Shown here piece by piece: positions 47,729 to 59,361 of a stretch of DNA of 64,000 nt. Within the stretch, counting starts at the first letter, position 1. Each line of letters begins with the position of its first letter. This stretch comes from Hirudinaria manillensis. Lineage: Eukaryota > Annelida > Clitellata > Hirudinida > Hirudinidae. Both the position numbers and the translations under genes were made by a program. The stretch is taken from contig CM067529.1 of NCBI GenBank assembly GCA_034509925.1, positions 12,251,001 through 12,315,000 of the forward strand, given 5' to 3'. The notes beneath the pieces are model-generated. The model was not told the origin of the DNA. It did no database searches and saw only the letters and a program-made list of their open reading frames with translations.

Positions 47729-50700
47729 CAATGAGGCTCACTTCTTCTTGGCTTCTGCAGATAATGATCTCAGTGAATTCATAATTCCTGATGTTCACGT
47801 CCCTCATAATGGTAATCATTGCAATAATAATGATGATTATGATGATGGTGATTGCGACGATGATGATTGGGATGGATAAGAATAGCTGACTAATCGACAA
47901 TGTCATTATCGTTATCGGAGATCATCATCATTATCAGTGTCCTCACTAAAGCCATTCAATGTCACTGCTCAATAACATCATCATCATCACCACTACCACT
48001 ATCATCATCATCATCATCATCATCAGAGGGCATAGCAACCGACCAGCTGGAGAGCCACGTAGCAGACGCCCTACAAAATCTCGGTAGGGAACTCCACTCC
48101 AACCCCAACAACTTCTGCCAGGAGGAAGCAGACGAATGTGGACTGGTAAAAGGTTGGTAATGATGTTGATGATGATGATGATGATGGTAATGATGGTGAT
48201 GATGATGATGGTGTTGATGATGGTGATGTTGATGATGATGATGCTGGTGATGATGATGATGATGGTGATGTTGATGATGCAAGTCAAGATTATCAAGTCA
48301 ATCAGAGGTGATGACTTAATTACCCCTGGCGATATTATTAATAGCAACTGATTAATTATTAACACGCGCCACTGCAGTTGTTGTGGGCGCTCGCACGAGA
48401 TCCTGAACGAATCCGAACCCCCGGAGTTGAGTTGCTGAGGCACGAGCAGCGTTGTTGCACACAGTTGTGACTGTCGATCATTTGTTGTTGTTATTGTTTG
48501 TTGTTGTTGTTTTTGTTATACATTGCAAACCATCGTCATTATCATCATCGTCATCACTATCACCATCATCATCGTTGTTACCATTGTTGTTGATTGCAGA
48601 GGTTTCAGTGCACGCCATAAAGAACACGAGGAGGAAGATGGAAGACAAGCATGTCGCGCTGAGGCAATACTCGGAGTTGTTTGTGCTCCCAGTAAGTCGT
48701 GTCGTTAGGATGTTATGGTTGGAAGAGAGTTGTTGGGGTTTAGTTGGGTTGTGTAAGTACCAGTAAGTTGTGTTGTACTGTTGTCTGATGTTATGATGTT
48801 TAGGACACCAATGTAGGACAGCAAAGTTTCCACTGCCAGGATGTAAAAGGGTGAAAGTGAAACTTAAGATAATTATATTCTAATAGCATTGAAACTAAAT
48901 TTATAAAAACAAAACAAAGCATCAAACAATAACCGAATAATAATTAACAAGAAATGAAACAATATAATACAATTAATAATAATTTAATAGGCAACTAGAC
49001 GTGACGAAAGAATTAACATTGAAATAACCATTCAGCACCTAACATGACGTGCTCAAATTACAGACTGGGTATCGTTTCTTCGGGGTCTTTGACGGTCACG
49101 GAGGGGTCGAAGCGGCCCGGTTCACCGCAACGCACCTCTCGGGGGTGCTCTCAAAATTCCTGAAGGAGGACAGTCCCTGTGAGACCACCATGACCACAAC
49201 AGTCACCCACAACAACGTCCCCAAAAAGGCCCCGAAAAGCCCGAACAGAGCACCAGAAAGCAAACAGCCTCAAATCGCTAGAAGCACCGGCCTGCTGGTC
49301 CCCCAACTCTCCAAGGAACTTCGCAAGTCCTTCGACTCCCTCAAAGGTCAGAACCTCCTGGCAGAGCCGAAACTCGCCAAAGTCCAGCGGAACAGCTACC
49401 ACGAGCCAGACTCCAGGAAGAAGGAGACCCAGATGCCGGTCGAACCTCACCCCCTGACTGGGCATGCCCTTGTTGCAGGTAGTGACGGCGGCCAGGGGAC
49501 AAGGAAAGCTCTGGAGAAGTCATTCTTGGAGACCAACAGAATCTTCTGTGAGAGAGCCAAAGTCGACGTGAGTCAGGAAATCTCTTTCATTATCACTCAC
49601 TCACTCACTCACTCACTCACTCACTCACTCACTCACTCACTCACCCACTCACTCACCTGCCCACCCACTACCTCACTCAGTCACCCACTGACTCACAATT
49701 AGTTGCTATAATCATTCCTAAATATTTTTTATTTTTGCCTTAATGAGCTCACAGATCATTAGATAGTTGCCATTATTTTGGCTATTTGTGGTAATTTAGG
49801 AGGATGTTTTTATTGGCAATTGATTTTTATTTAAAATAAATTTAATATATTCAATTTAATTTATTACTTAATTATTTGTTTTGTTGGCTAATGTTCTACC
49901 ACGTCATCATTTCGTCTGATTGAATTAAACTTTCATTTTAATTTGAATTGTTTTAATTTCATATTTTATTATTTTATGTTAATTTTGGTTATAAAAGTGA
50001 TGACCTACCAAAACTACAAAAAATCCAGATAAGCAGAGCAGATGTTCGTAGCAGATTACCTAGAACATCATCACCTACTGTAACAACTGATAAGCCCCTT
50101 CATCAGACAATCGTTGATAGACTGCTACAACTACTCTATCAATAAACACATAAGCATAACAATCATCATCATCGTCGTCATCTTCTTCATCTGCAGAACA
50201 ACAACAGCGGATGCACGGCCATCTGCCTTCTGCTGGAAGAGGAGAAGAAGAAGTTCCACGTGGCTTGGGTCGGAGACTCTCAGGCCGTGCTGGTCAGGGA
50301 CGGGAGGCCAGTCGAGGTGATGCTGCCACACAAGCCCGAGAGAGAGGTGACGATTGTGACTGTGCGTGTGATAGCGTCTGATCTTTGCAGGATAATCGCA
50401 GTGATTGTTACTGCAGGGGGATTTTCTTTTATTGTAATATCGTTTTTTGATAAAAACTATGGTCTTGAAATGAGATATATGCGGATTGACAACATGCAGA
50501 TTGACTTGAACGATCTAATAAACATGTTTCTTTCTTGTTGTGGTATTCCAATGCCAACAATTCAGGCACTACCAGGCTATCAGGCAGTACCACACTTTGT
50601 TTTATAACTACATGTAACTAACAACTCATTCAGATTCAAAACATGATTAATAATAACTTGGACTCCATTTAGGATGAGAGGGCAAGAATAACAGCCCTGG

Positions 50701-52747
50701 GGGGCACCGTGGTTCACATCGGGACTTGGAGAGTCAACGGGACCATATCCGTCTCTAGGGCCATAGGTTTGTTTGAATAGCATAAAACATGGTTTGGCTT
50801 GATGGTGGTACAAATGCAGGCTGGTGATGATGATAATGATCTTAATAATTGCATTTTTGGTCTTAACTCATTGCTCCAAACCTGGTGATGGCACTTTTTG
50901 ACAAATGAATTTTTGATGATGAAGGAGATGATGATGATTATGATGATGATGATGATGATGAAAGGTGGTTGTCAATGAGTTCAGATCCATCGTTTCATAG
51001 CTTAACGCTAACCCTGTTTGATAAGGAATTTAATATAATCAGAATTCAATGTAATCTTTCTAATAATAATATACAGGTGACATTGGCCACAAGCCATACA
51101 TAACCTGTCAGCCCGACGTCAAGTCGTTCGACATACTGCCCGGAGACGACTACCTCGTCCTCGCATGTGACGGACTCTGGGACGTCCTGACTTTCAATGA
51201 CGTCATCAAGCACATTTCGAGTCACGTGACGGAGAAGAAGGAGAGGAAGGGCGTGGCTCAGGCCCTCGTCAAAGCTGCAAAGTGAGACCGAGGGGCGCAT
51301 AAAGCAGTCAAAATTTAATTTCAACTTCTGCTCATTAATTCGTTTCTATGGAAAATTACTTAGAAAGATGCAAATAAAATTTTTTTTTTTAAGCACAAAG
51401 CAAATTACCAAAAGTGAAACCATACTTTCTCATTGGATTATTTCTCAATTTTAATGACCTTTCTCACTTGACTTTTAAGACTTGCAAATAACCTCCTCAA
51501 CTTTCAGAGACAAAGGTTCCTCGGACAACATAACCGTCATGGTCATCTTCCTCAGAGAGGACGTGACCTCGGTTTCGGCCTCTCACCCCGGCGACAGAGA
51601 ATCTAGTGTCGGCAACGAGAATTCTAAGTCCGGAGACGGAATGGACAAGAGCGGAAAGAGCGATTCTGGAAATCCTGCCGGAGATGCTCCTCAGAAGGAT
51701 GGTAATCCAGAGGCAGCAAAATCAAACAAATCGTCGGGAGAATTTTCTAAATTGTCTTTGAAAACCGAATCATTCCCTGAAGCCGGTCGCGTTTTGCCCG
51801 GAGAGAAGGAAGAAATGAGAATAGAAAGTTTGAAGCAACACGAAACCAAAACCCAGGACAGCCAGAGATATACGGCAGAGAACGCCATTATAAACAAAAT
51901 AACCTCGGAATGGCAAGATTGGTCACCGAAAACGGCGAGCGAAGAGGTCGTGATTTCCGACTCCACGAACAACGACAGCAAAGAGAACTACCTCACCTCT
52001 TCGTCGGAACTTCCCCTCGAATTCAGCCCTCTGAGGTCGGAGGTCAAAGGTGAGAACGAGGGCAACTCAATCTCTTCCGTCAAGTCGAGAGCCAAGAGAT
52101 CGCCAAAGATATCGTCCTCCATGGAAGACGACAAGGAGGACAAAGAGAACATAGACCTACGTCTCAAGATGTGCCTTAAGACCGACACGAGCCCCAGCTC
52201 CTCCGACGCCAGTCAGAGGGTAAACAATGCTGTTTCGAGAGGTCAGACGTCGTCGAAGGTTTTGAAACCCCAGTCCTCGCCTAGAAGAGAGCTGGAACAG
52301 GCCAACGCAGAGGCAAAAAAGGGCGCCCTAGTGGCTCAGACCCAGGACTCTAAGGACAACGTTCAGCAATTCCGAGCCCCTCCTTTCGGCAAGAAGAAGC
52401 ATCCGGCAAATCTCCACGTCTCCAAGGGCATCTCCGCATCCCAGTTTCCTCCGACGAAGCAACCGTTCGCGTCCACCTCCTCCGTTTCCGTCGGCTTCCT
52501 CAGAGACTCCTACAGGAAGTTCAGCCAGACGAGCGGACACCTCAAGAAACTCGATCTCACCCCGACCTCTTGCCGACCCTCCTTGAACTTCGGCTGCGGC
52601 TTCGCCGAGCACGACCAGATCAAGGGCCGTCCTTGCAGGAAGGAGAGGTGGGCCGTAGCCATAGAAACGGGAGAGGACCTAGAGGGCATGTTTGAGTGCA
52701 GAGAGTGGGAAGGGACCGGGCTGAACGTGTCGTCGTCGAGGTGGTGA
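43524..52747 (+). CDS. PPM1E/PPM1F (POPX)-like PP2C Ser/Thr phosphatase, 10 exons
   Basis: PPM1E/F enzymes are metal-dependent phosphatases that dephosphorylate PAK and CaM kinases. Coding exons are 43524-43723, 47471-47580, 47761-47811, 48027-48152, 48600-48691, 49064-49567, 50197-50346, 50673-50766, 51077-51281 and 51508-52747; phases agree and give 923 residues (human PPM1F 454, PPM1E 755). The PP2C core is complete: [17 protein letters not shown] (about 164-180), VFDGHGG (201-207), [35 protein letters not shown], and SDNITVMV (516-523). The metal-binding Asp residues are in place, so it should be active. The N-terminus ([19 protein letters not shown]) resembles the PPM1F regulatory region. 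About 110 residues (230-340), Pro/Lys-rich and polar, interrupt the core after the DGHGG helix. The tail of about 390 residues is Ser/Lys/Glu-rich and looks disordered. Intron 1 is 3.7 kb. The product may be an orthologue of nematode FEM-2 and PPM1F. Confidence 0.93.
45595..45654. repeat. 20-base minisatellite, three copies
   Basis: TGAATGCATATGTAGGTCAT is repeated three times in tandem, the third copy with one change (CATAAG). It lies in intron 1 of the phosphatase gene. Confidence 0.95.
45927..46010. repeat. 16-base minisatellite TTAGGCTTAAGACATG, five copies
   Basis: Five tandem units with small changes (ACAAG or ATACATG) are followed by a partial sixth. Each unit contains TTAGGC, the nematode telomere hexamer, but the intervening bases show this is not telomeric DNA. 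Confidence 0.95.
46957..47213. repeat. 76-base tandem duplication plus inverted third copy of its core
   Basis: A unit containing GCCATGAAGTGGGTCAACAG appears at 47001 and 47077 with AT-rich flanks. At 47193-47213 the same core appears in inverted orientation with one change, so the RNA could form a 20-base-pair stem. It lies in intron 1 of the phosphatase gene. Confidence 0.9.
47651..47729. repeat. (ATTG)n array in PPM1E/F-like intron 2
   Basis: About 19 ATTG units fill the middle of the 180-base intron between exons 2 and 3, ending about 30 bases before the acceptor. A shorter run of the same unit lies at 46622-46656. Confidence 0.95.
47826..48026. repeat. GAT-rich 5' and CAT-rich 3' ends of PPM1E/F-like intron 3
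   Basis: The intron opens with ATGATGATTATGATGATGGT-type sequence and closes with (CAT)n that runs directly into the acceptor AG at 48025-48026. The two ends are complementary. Confidence 0.85.
48155..48575. repeat. GAT-rich 5' and CAT-rich 3' ends of PPM1E/F-like intron 4
   Basis: An imperfect (GAT)n array (48155-48282) starts within ten bases of the donor; CAT-rich sequence (48535-48575) lies just before the acceptor. The His-rich, Met-rich and Ile-rich open frames here are artefacts. Confidence 0.85.
49592..49660. repeat. (TCAC)n array after the exon 6 donor
   Basis: TCAC units begin about 25 bases downstream of the GTGAGT donor of phosphatase exon 6, on the sense strand. It is the same motif as the long array in the VAMP7-like gene. 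Confidence 0.9.
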
Positions 52748-55037
52748 GAGGAACGTTCGGACTCGAGCCGTGACGTGCAGCGAAATGTCGTCCGGTACTT
52801 CTTTTGTTAGTTACTTATGTCGTCGTTAATCCCGATAAATTTTTTTTTTATAGTTCTTCTGTGATTATTCGGGGCCCATTCTGCACGATGTCGTCTCTCA
52901 GAACGTTTACTGCCAGGGAATTGGCAACGCCATGTTAATGCAAAGCATACGATGGCATTTGGCTAAGTGCCCTCCATTTGATCCATATTGAAAGCTTCAA
53001 AGCCAAAGCATCACCAAACCTTAATTATCCCAGAAGTCTTTACCAATTAATTTCAATTTTTGTCTCTCATCCTGTGACCAGAAATTGGATGCAACTCTTA
53101 ATTCATTATCATCAATTAATGCGGTTCCCAACGTGATACTCAACATCATCACACCACTTTCTCATAGACGTTGCATGTTTATTTTCTGAAGATTTTTCCA
53201 TCAATGCTTAAAGGTTGCAGGCATAGCACTCAGATTATAATCATCTTAAAAACGTATGTAATTACCTCACAAACATACTCAAAATCATCATAACAAACAC
53301 ATGATCAGCAGAACGTAACAACAATTTTTTCACAACAAGACCATGATTGGATGATATTTTTGACTAAGATTTATGCTGCCTTCTGGTTTTACTTTTGCTA
53401 TAAGCAGAGAAACTGACACGTTATAGGCAGCCAATTTACAATACTTGTCCCTAGATTCTACGAATACTTTGACGAGTGTGTGTATGCGAAAGAACGGAAA
53501 AGGATTTTCCCATCAATCTCAGACTCAAATAACGGACTTCATTCATCATCATTTTCTTTAAAATTCCATGTTTTGTTATTAATCACTAAACTTTTATTCA
53601 ATTCTACATCAGCAGACGTGGTAGTAATGCTTTACCATACTTTGTCCTGAGCGTTTTTCTCAGAGGCTCGACTCAACCAAGACAATCAGAAAGGGCTCGA
53701 GAGAACTGCAGATCATTTCCGTGCAAGAGAACAACTTCGAAGTTACCCATTTATTTTATCATTCGAGAGTATTTTGAAACCGCCATCTTACATTGCGCTC
53801 GCGCGCGTCTAGATCTTGTTCGATGTTAGATATCAGATCCATTTACGTCTGTGTGTGTGTGTGTGTGACTACGCTTCTACTTTTTAGATCGTCTATGTTG
53901 CTTGATTTGTTAGTTGTTGTTTTTTTTTATATTCGACTTTTCTAAATATTCCAGCTTCGATAAAGTCGAGTCGAACTTTTTCAAACCAATTGCCGAAAAT
54001 CGTCTGCTAATTATTATTTTCATGTCGCCATTTCGCTGGGCGTTTGGTGCCTCGTTAATTTGATTTCAAGATATACGCTAGAGCTGCATTGTTACTTAAA
54101 TTATTTATTAGATTTTTTCGTCGAACGGTTGTTTATTTTTATCTGGAAGCGAAGCATTGTCAGTGGACTTAATGTCGGCCCTCAAATAGAACATATTTAG
54201 AGTTACTCCCAGAGTGGACTAATATCCTTCCCCGTCGCATGGCACGCTCCTAATGTTTAGATCCTAATCTCGAATGTCCCATTTTAAACCAAATATCTAG
54301 GAAGGCACCTACCGAAATCTTCAAAGAAGCCAAGGGCACTCTTATCAACTGAGAGACTTTTCAAGTTGTTCTCGTTTCCTTGCAGCATTGTACACAGCTT
54401 TATTAAATCTTTAGTTGTACAGCAACTTTTGCCGGCAATAGAACTTAAGTACCAAAAAGCAATTTTCTCATCGAAATATATCACCAGTTGTAACTTAAGC
54501 ACAACAAAATAAGTTGTTAATACATAAACATTGCCTTGTAAAAATAACGAAATTTTAAAATCAAAATTCTTTAAAACCACCAAGGCTGTCAAGAGCTGTT
54601 GAAGCACATCATAATTTCATGAATAAGAAATCAAGATGTTTGCATTTTAGACGGGGATTCACGCCTATGCTTCTGTTTAAATTATTTTGGGTGAGAAATG
54701 TCAATTACAAATGATGTCAAAGTATAGCTTTTGGCTTTTCGACCGTCATATTTTCTTCCCTCAAAAAATAAAAAGAAAAATAATTAAAAAAAACTAGGAA
54801 TAGTTACTGACTTAATCTCCTCCACCAACAAGCACAGAGATAGCTGGAGCTAGTCATGAAACGTGGCTAGGAAACTTATTATGAGTTCTGTCAGTTCTGG
54901 AAATCAATCGGATTCAATCATGAAGACGATGACGAACGATCGGCAACGTTTACAGAGGAAAAAAAGGGATGAGCCGAAAAAAAATGTACACAGCATCATT
55001 GCAGCTAAGAGAGAAAAATTCTCTCTTCGAAATATTT
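52748..55037. other. 3' regions of convergent PPM1E/F-like and VPS37 genes
   Basis: No exon is seen between the two stop codons. A GT run lies at 53841-53866. Plus-strand frames at 54863-55333 are shadows of the VPS37 last exon, and the minus-strand frame at 54284-54607 has no similarity. Most of this is probably 3' UTR of the two genes. Confidence 0.45.
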
Positions 55038-56194
55038 TCAGTGTAAATTCGGCTGGGGATAAGCGCCCGGATAGTAAGGGGCCGGCATCGACATCGGGGC
55101 GCCGTAGGACTGGGCCGCGTACGAAGGCAAGGGGTAGGGGGCGAAAGAGTGGCTTTGTGCCGGATACGGAGGGTAGGGAGTCGAGCTGCTCGAGCCCGTG
55201 TTTATGTAGGCCGAGTAGCTCGGCGCGAAGGGCGTCTGCTTGGTCGGCGCGGGGGCCGACTGGCGCCGGTGCTGGCCCGAGGTCGGGCCCCCGGAGTCCT
55301 GCCGGAGCAGTTCGGCCATCTTCTCGCACTTGACCTTGCGGACGTGCGACAGCGTCCTCATCTCGATGTAACTGCCCAGGAAGCCTTCGATGTCCAACTT
55401 CCCTCCTAGGAATTCGTTGGTCAGTTCCTGGAAAGGGGGAGCGAGAGGAAAGGGATTATAATCATCATAGTAGTAGTCGTCATCATCACCACCACCACTA
55501 CTACCATCATCATCATCATCGTCAGCAACAACCCACCACCGTCATCATTATAGTCAGTTTGACTCTCATTTTATATTCACGAGCCTAATGAATAAATTAA
55601 AGCCTTTTTTGATTGCAAAATGAGAAATCATGTTCATGACATTAGTAATAAATTATGCTAATGATGACAATCTGAAGTGATAAAGCTTGAGAACTAGAGC
55701 CGTAGAAGAATCGCAATGTTTACTACCTGTTCTTTATAACTTTAGTGCCTGAATTGCCTGCTATTAACTCGGCCATTATTATTATTATTATTGTTATTAT
55801 TATGCAAAGTTATTATTGTTAATGCTATTACTAACAGTAATCAAATAGTAAACAAGTAAAAATCTGTTATTTACATCCTTATTACCATAACAATCACATT
55901 AGCTCCCATCACCATCATCATCATTATCATCATCATTATCACCATCATCATCATCATTACCACCATCTTCATCATCATTATCATCATCATCATCATCATT
56001 AACACCATCTTCAACATCATTATCACCATCACCATCATCATTACCACCATCACCATCTTCACTATCAAAATTATGCCAATGATAAACCTCGCAAGCTTCC
56101 TCATTCTTGGCACATTCTGCTTGCAGGAGAGCATGTTGGACATCAGAAGAGGTTTTCACTGGAGTTCCTTCTGTAAAAAATCAATATTCGATAT

Positions 56195-56249
<55 letters not shown>

Positions 56250-59200
56250 GCAAGTTTAAGAACAATAATAAAAAGTTCACTAGTAAGATGATGATGATAT
56301 TCAAACTAAATAATAATTCATAAGAAGTTAAATAATTATAATTGAATGCAGTAGTCATAGAATATTTGGCGTCAAAAGGAAAAATGCTAAATCTGGATCG
56401 GCTGCCTATGCAAATGAGAACGTTATCATAATTAATTCGAATGACCTTAATAATAGCTGGCAGGATTAAAAGAGAAGATTTATGGTTAGAAATTTTCAGA
56501 GACAAGAAATGCAAGTTTAGAACTGTCCATAATATTTAATATTATGCCAATAGGTCTGTGCCATAGAGAATGCAGTACACAGTTTTTGCTTCTGTACTTC
56601 AGGCTGTACTTAAGACTTGTACGTTTTTTTTGAAAAATTGATTTTGATAAATTGATTTTCAAGGTCCTCATGATAAAAACAAAAATGTTCTTTTGTGGGT
56701 TGAAAACGAGGCGTTTGTTATCTAACAATTTTGTTGACATCAACGAAGATGCTGAAATTAGGACACGATTAAATTATGATAATTGGAGCTCAATTATGCA
56801 TGTGACCTAATTCTTTTAATTACACACAAACCTGGCTGCCCAACCACTCTTGGTCCACCCATTTCTACCCATCCACCAATGCACAGAAATGTCAAATAAA
56901 AAAAACCTGATGCTGATGATACAGCATCTTTAATTTATTATATTTAATTTATTATATTTGTTTTTCTTATTTTCCACTTTAATTTGGAATAATTTGGAAA
57001 TAAATTGCGAGGATCAAAGGAGAACAACATTTAATTTTGATTCCTCACACACGCACATCGCACAGACACACGTAACCTCTCCATCCCAGCCCCCCCCCGG
57101 CTTGGTGTGATTCTCGATCGATTTATCATTTTCATTCCTCAGAAGAGACATCTGGTGACTTGCAAAGCAACAGTAAAAATAACTCGAAACCTTGAAAGTA
57201 TCATTGGGTACTCGAGACTCGATATGGCATTAACTCGAATAATGACGAATAATGTGGAATATTTTATGATAAGGAGTCATTATCAATTGGTCATGATCGG
57301 CCAATCAGAAGTCATTCGTGATCATCCTAATGGCACAATTTAATGCAATTTATATACAGACATCATCTTCAGAGAACAAGATCTCCCATGTTTGGGAATC
57401 ATCATCATCATCATCATCATCCTCTCCATCATCATCATCATCATCATCATAAGTGCCATCACCGCCACGAGCACCGTAATCGTCATGGCAACCATCAATG
57501 TCTTTATTTATTATAGCCAAAATTCTATCCAATATAAAACAAAATAATAACATTCATTTCAAGCAAAAAGGCCGAACAGAATGTAAATCCCGGTGAGTCA
57601 TTGCCACATCAATATTCGTAGAAATTCAAAATCATTTTTCATTGTCACCATGAATGTATCTCGCAACCGAGTTAAATTTTTTAAATTACGGAATATTTTA
57701 TTTTATATATTTTTATTATATATATAAGTATATTTAATATACTTAAATAAAATAGATATATATATAAAACATATATTTATTTTATAAATATAATTTTTTA
57801 TATTATTATATAAAATAAATATATATATTTATTTATAAATAATATATATATATATATATTATATTTGTTGAATAGTTCTCTTCCAAACTCTCATTTTGGG
57901 TTTGGTCCATTCCTAGCAGTTACATTATCCAGATCTATCTTTATTGTAACTAGTCATGCAATTAATCTGTACATGAATCATGTCGTTGTTGGGATATCAG
58001 TCGTGCTGATCGCTCGAGAGTATCCTCTCAAATGCTACTTAACACCGCGTCCTTGATTGCACATCTGCTGAAATATGGAAATATTCCTTTCGAAATTCAT
58101 CAAAAGAATTCATTCGAATACGTGAATACGTGCGTACTAGGTCATAAAATACGCCCCGTCCGGGCACAAAAGCCTCACAATGCTTCACAACACTTCACAA
58201 CGCTGACAATCCTACCTAATGTCAAGAAATACCCTTCGGTCTCTGAACGGCTCTGATGACGTAGCAAAGCGATCAATATCATCGTCATATTATTAGCTGT
58301 CACATTATTACAAATCATAATGTCCTTAAACATGTAAAGTACATCATCTTAATAACATTATTAATAAATTTTACAATATAGTTAAAGAAAGGGTTAAGTT
58401 ACTAGGAACAAAGTATAGCAACTCTAACTACAAGATGATAAGTATGATATTGATGTAATACTAATAGGTAACTAATATAAATATTATAAAAATGAAATTA
58501 ATAATAATAATAATAATAATAAATAATAATAATTAATAATGATAATAATAATTAATAATAATAACAATAAATAAACAATAATATTGAATCTAAAGGTATG
58601 AAATCAATAATAAGTTATTAATACCTAGAAGCATTCTGGTGTGTTCATATTTCTTGGATACCTTCACAGCCTGTTCATGGGTCTGTGCCAACAGAATCTT
58701 GGCCTGGTTTAGTTTCGGCTCCTGCGATAGGTTGTACTCCGCCAGGCTCTTATTTGAGGTTAGCAAATTCTCTTTTTCTGATTGGAGCTGTCTGACCTTA
58801 GGGGAGGAGTCACGTTGATGAATATTCAGATGCATTTATCATTTTTATTCTAATTGCATGTTCTGAATAGTAATGAAATCATTCATAAAAATTTCCTATC
58901 TTCTGTGAACTATTACTACTACAACCAGAGCTACATGAATCAATTCATAGGAAAACAGAATAATCATCAGGATGTCATATGAAATCCTGTATACTTCAAG
59001 CCAACTGTATTGGGTATTGGACTGTGCCAAGGTTCAAACTAAGGCTTCTGCCCATCCGTAACTTGGATAAGTGACAGGCATGCATTTTATCAGTGTACTA
59101 TAGAATTCCAAGGTCAAGAAGCAGAGTCTGAGTAGGCTAGGCACTAAAGATCCCTCCCTGAACTATCTTTTGCCTTTGTATCACTTGTCCAACATTCTTA

Positions 59201-59361
59201 CCCACCTGTTCGCAATCCTCCGCAAGCTTCTTTATCCTTGCCTCGTCCTTTTCCAGGTTTTCCAATTCGTTGGCATTCAGCTGCTTGAGGAAGGATAGCG
59301 AAGATTCGAGCATGGATTGGTTGATTCCTGCAGGTTGATACCTAAACTGTTGGTTGTACAT
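55038..59361 (-). CDS. VPS37: VPS37 (B/C type) subunit of ESCRT-I, 4 coding exons
   Basis: VPS37 joins TSG101, VPS28 and MVB12 in ESCRT-I, which sorts ubiquitinated cargo at endosomes and acts in budding and cytokinesis. Coding exons are 59361-59206, 58796-58625, 56170-56088 and 55427-55038; phases agree and give 266 residues (human VPS37B 285). The Mod(r) domain is clear: LSFLKQLNANELENLEKDE, SNKSLAEYNLSQEPKLNQAK (human SNRSLAEGNLLYQPQLDTLK), HALLQAECAKNEEACEELTN, and then EFLGGKLDIEGFLGSYIEMR and LSHVRKVKCEKMAELL. The tail, about residues 195-266, is rich in Pro, Tyr, Ser and Ala, as in VPS37B and VPS37C. The start codon is four bases after an acceptor (ATCACAG|GAAATG), so a non-coding first exon is expected upstream; a candidate ends at 60228. 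Intron 3 is full of GAT repeats. Confidence 0.92.
55905..56060. repeat. (CAT)n-type array in VPS37 intron 3
   Basis: An imperfect CAT/CAC/TAT array reads as GAT/GGT on the transcript and starts about 30 bases after the exon 3 donor. A second CAT/CAC patch lies at 55458-55525 near the other end of the intron. Confidence 0.9.
56197..58624. other. VPS37 intron 2, no exon seen
   Basis: This 2.4-kb intron contains an (AAT)n run at 56197-56250, a CAT run at 57402-57451, an almost pure AT segment at 57680-57865 with many short palindromes, and an AAT-rich patch at 58500-58590. Open frames in it show no similarity. Confidence 0.5.

Noticed and set aside
54863-55409. Plus-strand Arg/Gly/Ser-rich frames
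   Set aside because: They are antisense shadows of the last exon of VPS37, which is supported by similarity and splice phase.
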